Source: Circinella minor
Lineage: Eukaryota > Mucoromycota > Mucoromycetes > Mucorales > Lichtheimiaceae
DNA length: 13,366 bases
Assembly: GCA_016758965.1 (NCBI GenBank)
Contig: JAEPRB010000567.1
Location: 1-13,366 of the forward strand
Reading direction: 5' to 3'
In this document: in pieces, positions 7,478-13,366 of the stretch
Numbering within the stretch: the stretch's first letter is position 1
Layout: the number at the start of each line of letters is the position of its first letter
Notes under the pieces: generated by a model
What the model saw: only the letters and a program-made list of their open reading frames with translations
The model's database searches: none
Told to the model about the DNA's origin: nothing
Made by a program: the position numbers and the translations under genes

Positions 7478-7983
7478 CTTTGCATAAAGGTATTCTCATG
7501 AGAACCGAAGAACAGGAACCAAACCAGAACCAAACTGACAAAATTTAAAGCAGTTCTTTGGAAGGAACCAACCGAAACCGATTCGGTTCTAAAGGAAGAA
7601 AATAGAAAAAGTGACATTATAATTTAGTAAATTCATGAGGTTTTAACATTATGATGGAAAAGAACATCAATTGTGAAGAGTGTAGAAGTCTGTTTTGTAT
7701 GAATTAGTATAAACTGATAAATAACTGAAGCATACGAGTTATATTAAATATATTATAATAAGGATACGTAATAATAATAAAAAAGAAAAATTCAAAATGG
7801 ATTCACAGTAATTTTTTTTTTATTGTATTTGTTGGACTCATATAAAAACGTTAATGTGTTGTATATTATATTTTGGTATTTCTGTTTTTTCAATAATCCA
7901 TTAAAGTATTATCGGTTCCTGGAATCGGTACAATCTCTTAAGGAACCGAACCAAACCAAACCGTGAGGATCCTCACTTTGCAT
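7478..7983. mobile_element. Possible non-autonomous element with AACC-rich ends
   Basis: CTTTGCAT occurs at 7478-7485 and 7976-7983, an 8-bp direct repeat that could be a target duplication. Near the left side are GAACCGAAGAACAGGAACC and related AACC runs (7501-7600) including the palindrome AACCGATTCGGTT. Near the right side are GGTTCC (7915) and GAACCGAACCAAACCAAACC (7943-7962). Each end has a perfect palindrome: TTCTCATGAGAA (7492-7503) and GTGAGGATCCTCAC (7963-7976). The middle is AT-rich and non-coding. Eight-bp duplications suggest a hAT-type MITE, but I see no clear terminal inverted repeat, so the class is open. Confidence 0.4.
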
Positions 7984-8208
7984 TCAGCTTGGCCTTTGAA
8001 TGATATTTAGAGTGTCTTTATTAGCAAATACACTTCCTCAAAAGCTTAATGATGTTGTTGTAATGACTGTTGTACTTATATAATTTAAATAAAAAGAGAC
8101 TATTAGAAAAAAGTGTAGAATAAAAAGAGAAAGAGGAATAAAAGATATTGATTGTGTGAATTAACCCTCAGGGCGAAAAAAAAAAAAAAAAGCTCATGTG
8201 TGTCAGGT
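7984..8208 (+). other. Upstream region of MSH2
   Basis: AT-rich intergenic DNA between the AACC element and the MSH2 promoter boxes. It holds A-rich runs (a 16-A tract at 8176-8191) and no open frame with protein-like composition. The 5' UTR and core promoter of MSH2 must lie here or just downstream; I cannot place the transcription start. Confidence 0.5.
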
Positions 8209-8294
8209 TCGCGTCCGAAAAAAAATAAGAAATTAACGCGTTCGGAACGTTACTTTTTCTTTTTTTTTTTTTTTACTTTTTTTTCAGGACGCGA
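8209..8294 (+). promoter_or_regulatory. MCB-type (MBF) cell-cycle boxes upstream of MSH2
   Basis: A perfect MluI cell-cycle box ACGCGT is at 8236-8241, 90 bases before the ATG. It is flanked by TCGCGT (8209-8214, within TCGCGTCC) and ACGCGA (8289-8294, within GGACGCGA); the two outer 8-mers are exact reverse complements. In yeasts MBF binds ACGCGT and drives DNA replication and repair genes at G1/S. Three CGCG cores in 86 bases of AT-rich DNA are unlikely by chance. A poly-T tract (8261-8274) separates the second and third. Confidence 0.6.
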
Positions 8295-8331
8295 TTCCTT
8301 ACCTTTTGACAGTTCTTCCTTTTCATTAATA

Positions 8332-13237
<4,906 letters not shown>

Positions 13238-13366
13238 AGGGGAAGTAGTTCGTGGTCAAACAAAGAGAAGATGCAACAAAAATGTAAGTAGTAAAAAATA
13301 TAAAGCAAGTACAGAAAACAAAATAGACGAACAAATATGTATACAATACAAAAGAAAATATATGTA
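13238..13366 (+). other. 3' flank of MSH2
   Basis: A-rich sequence after the stop, probably the 3' UTR. No canonical AATAAA was found; AAAATATAAA near 13296 could serve. A GTAAGT at 13284 would be a donor only if the reading frame extended past the T run. Confidence 0.4.

Noticed and set aside
7396..7617. 73-codon - strand frame
   Set aside because: It is largely the antisense of the AACC repeat cluster, and its N-terminal part is low complexity.
8207..8216. GGTTCGCGTCC resembling a tRNA B box
   Set aside because: No A box or cloverleaf can be formed around it; its CGCG core is better explained as one of the promoter boxes.
8245..8287. A 5' UTR intron ending in the T-rich TTTTCAG at 8281-8287
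   Set aside because: The acceptor is plausible but no convincing donor lies at a suitable distance upstream, and the coding start is unaffected.
8152..8331. N-terminal extension of MSH2 in the frame open from 8152
   Set aside because: It encodes mainly Lys and Phe runs from homopolymers, has no ATG, and covers the promoter boxes; MSH2 proteins start close to the ATG at 8332.
1..8331. CRISPR arrays, rRNA or tRNA genes
   Set aside because: No regularly spaced repeats, no rRNA motifs and no cloverleaf-forming sequence were seen by eye; a tRNA could be missed without a scan.

Overview
The window looks like nuclear DNA of a filamentous fungus, most likely an early-diverging one of the Mucoromycota type. 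It is very AT-rich, its introns are short (about 60-180 nt) and dense, with GTAAGT/GTAAAT donors and TAG acceptors, and several broken genes resemble mobile-element and multicopy families I associate with Mucorales. The lineage is an inference; no marker here fixes it.

The right third (8332-13237) is one well-supported gene: MSH2, the eukaryotic MutS homologue of DNA mismatch repair, on the + strand. I could place 22 exons whose phases all agree, giving a protein of 923 codons (916 with an alternative first donor). It has the mismatch-binding/connector, lever/clamp and ATPase regions, including an intact Walker A, the [15 protein letters not shown] segment, Walker B and FATHFHEL. Its promoter carries a perfect MluI cell-cycle box (ACGCGT) between two inverted GGACGCGA/TCGCGTCC variants, which suggests G1/S control.

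The left 8 kb is a graveyard of mobile DNA. From left to right: (i) 18-1520, a broken gene of a family I recall as multicopy in Mucorales, carrying a PD-(D/E)XK-like RPD...GEVK signature, with one intron and a TAG stop between the putative catalytic residues; (ii) 1522-3614, a CMC/CACTA-like transposon with long terminal inverted repeats and a decayed tnp2-like transposase, inserted into the end of that gene and apparently flanked by a 3-bp CTG duplication; (iii) 4253-4525 (-), the tail of a Tc1/mariner-like DDE transposase; (iv) 5023-6177 (-), another DDE transposase relic in two collinear parts, separated by non-coding DNA that holds a GC-rich cluster of GAA-loop hairpins flanked by a 7-bp direct repeat; (v) 6399-7308 (-), a five-exon fragment that resembles the N-terminal half of a TnpB/Fanzor-like (IS605 OrfB-type) protein and ends at its first RuvC-type Asp; (vi) 7478-7983, a possible non-autonomous element rich in AACC repeats between 8-bp direct repeats.

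Nothing upstream of MSH2 looks like an intact gene. The most unusual items are the PD-(D/E)XK-like family, the Fanzor-like relic and the GAA-hairpin element. MSH2 itself is ordinary in function but has odd architecture: an 18-nt microexon inside the ATP-binding motif, a microsatellite that forms an intron acceptor, and an 11-T run at the stop codon.
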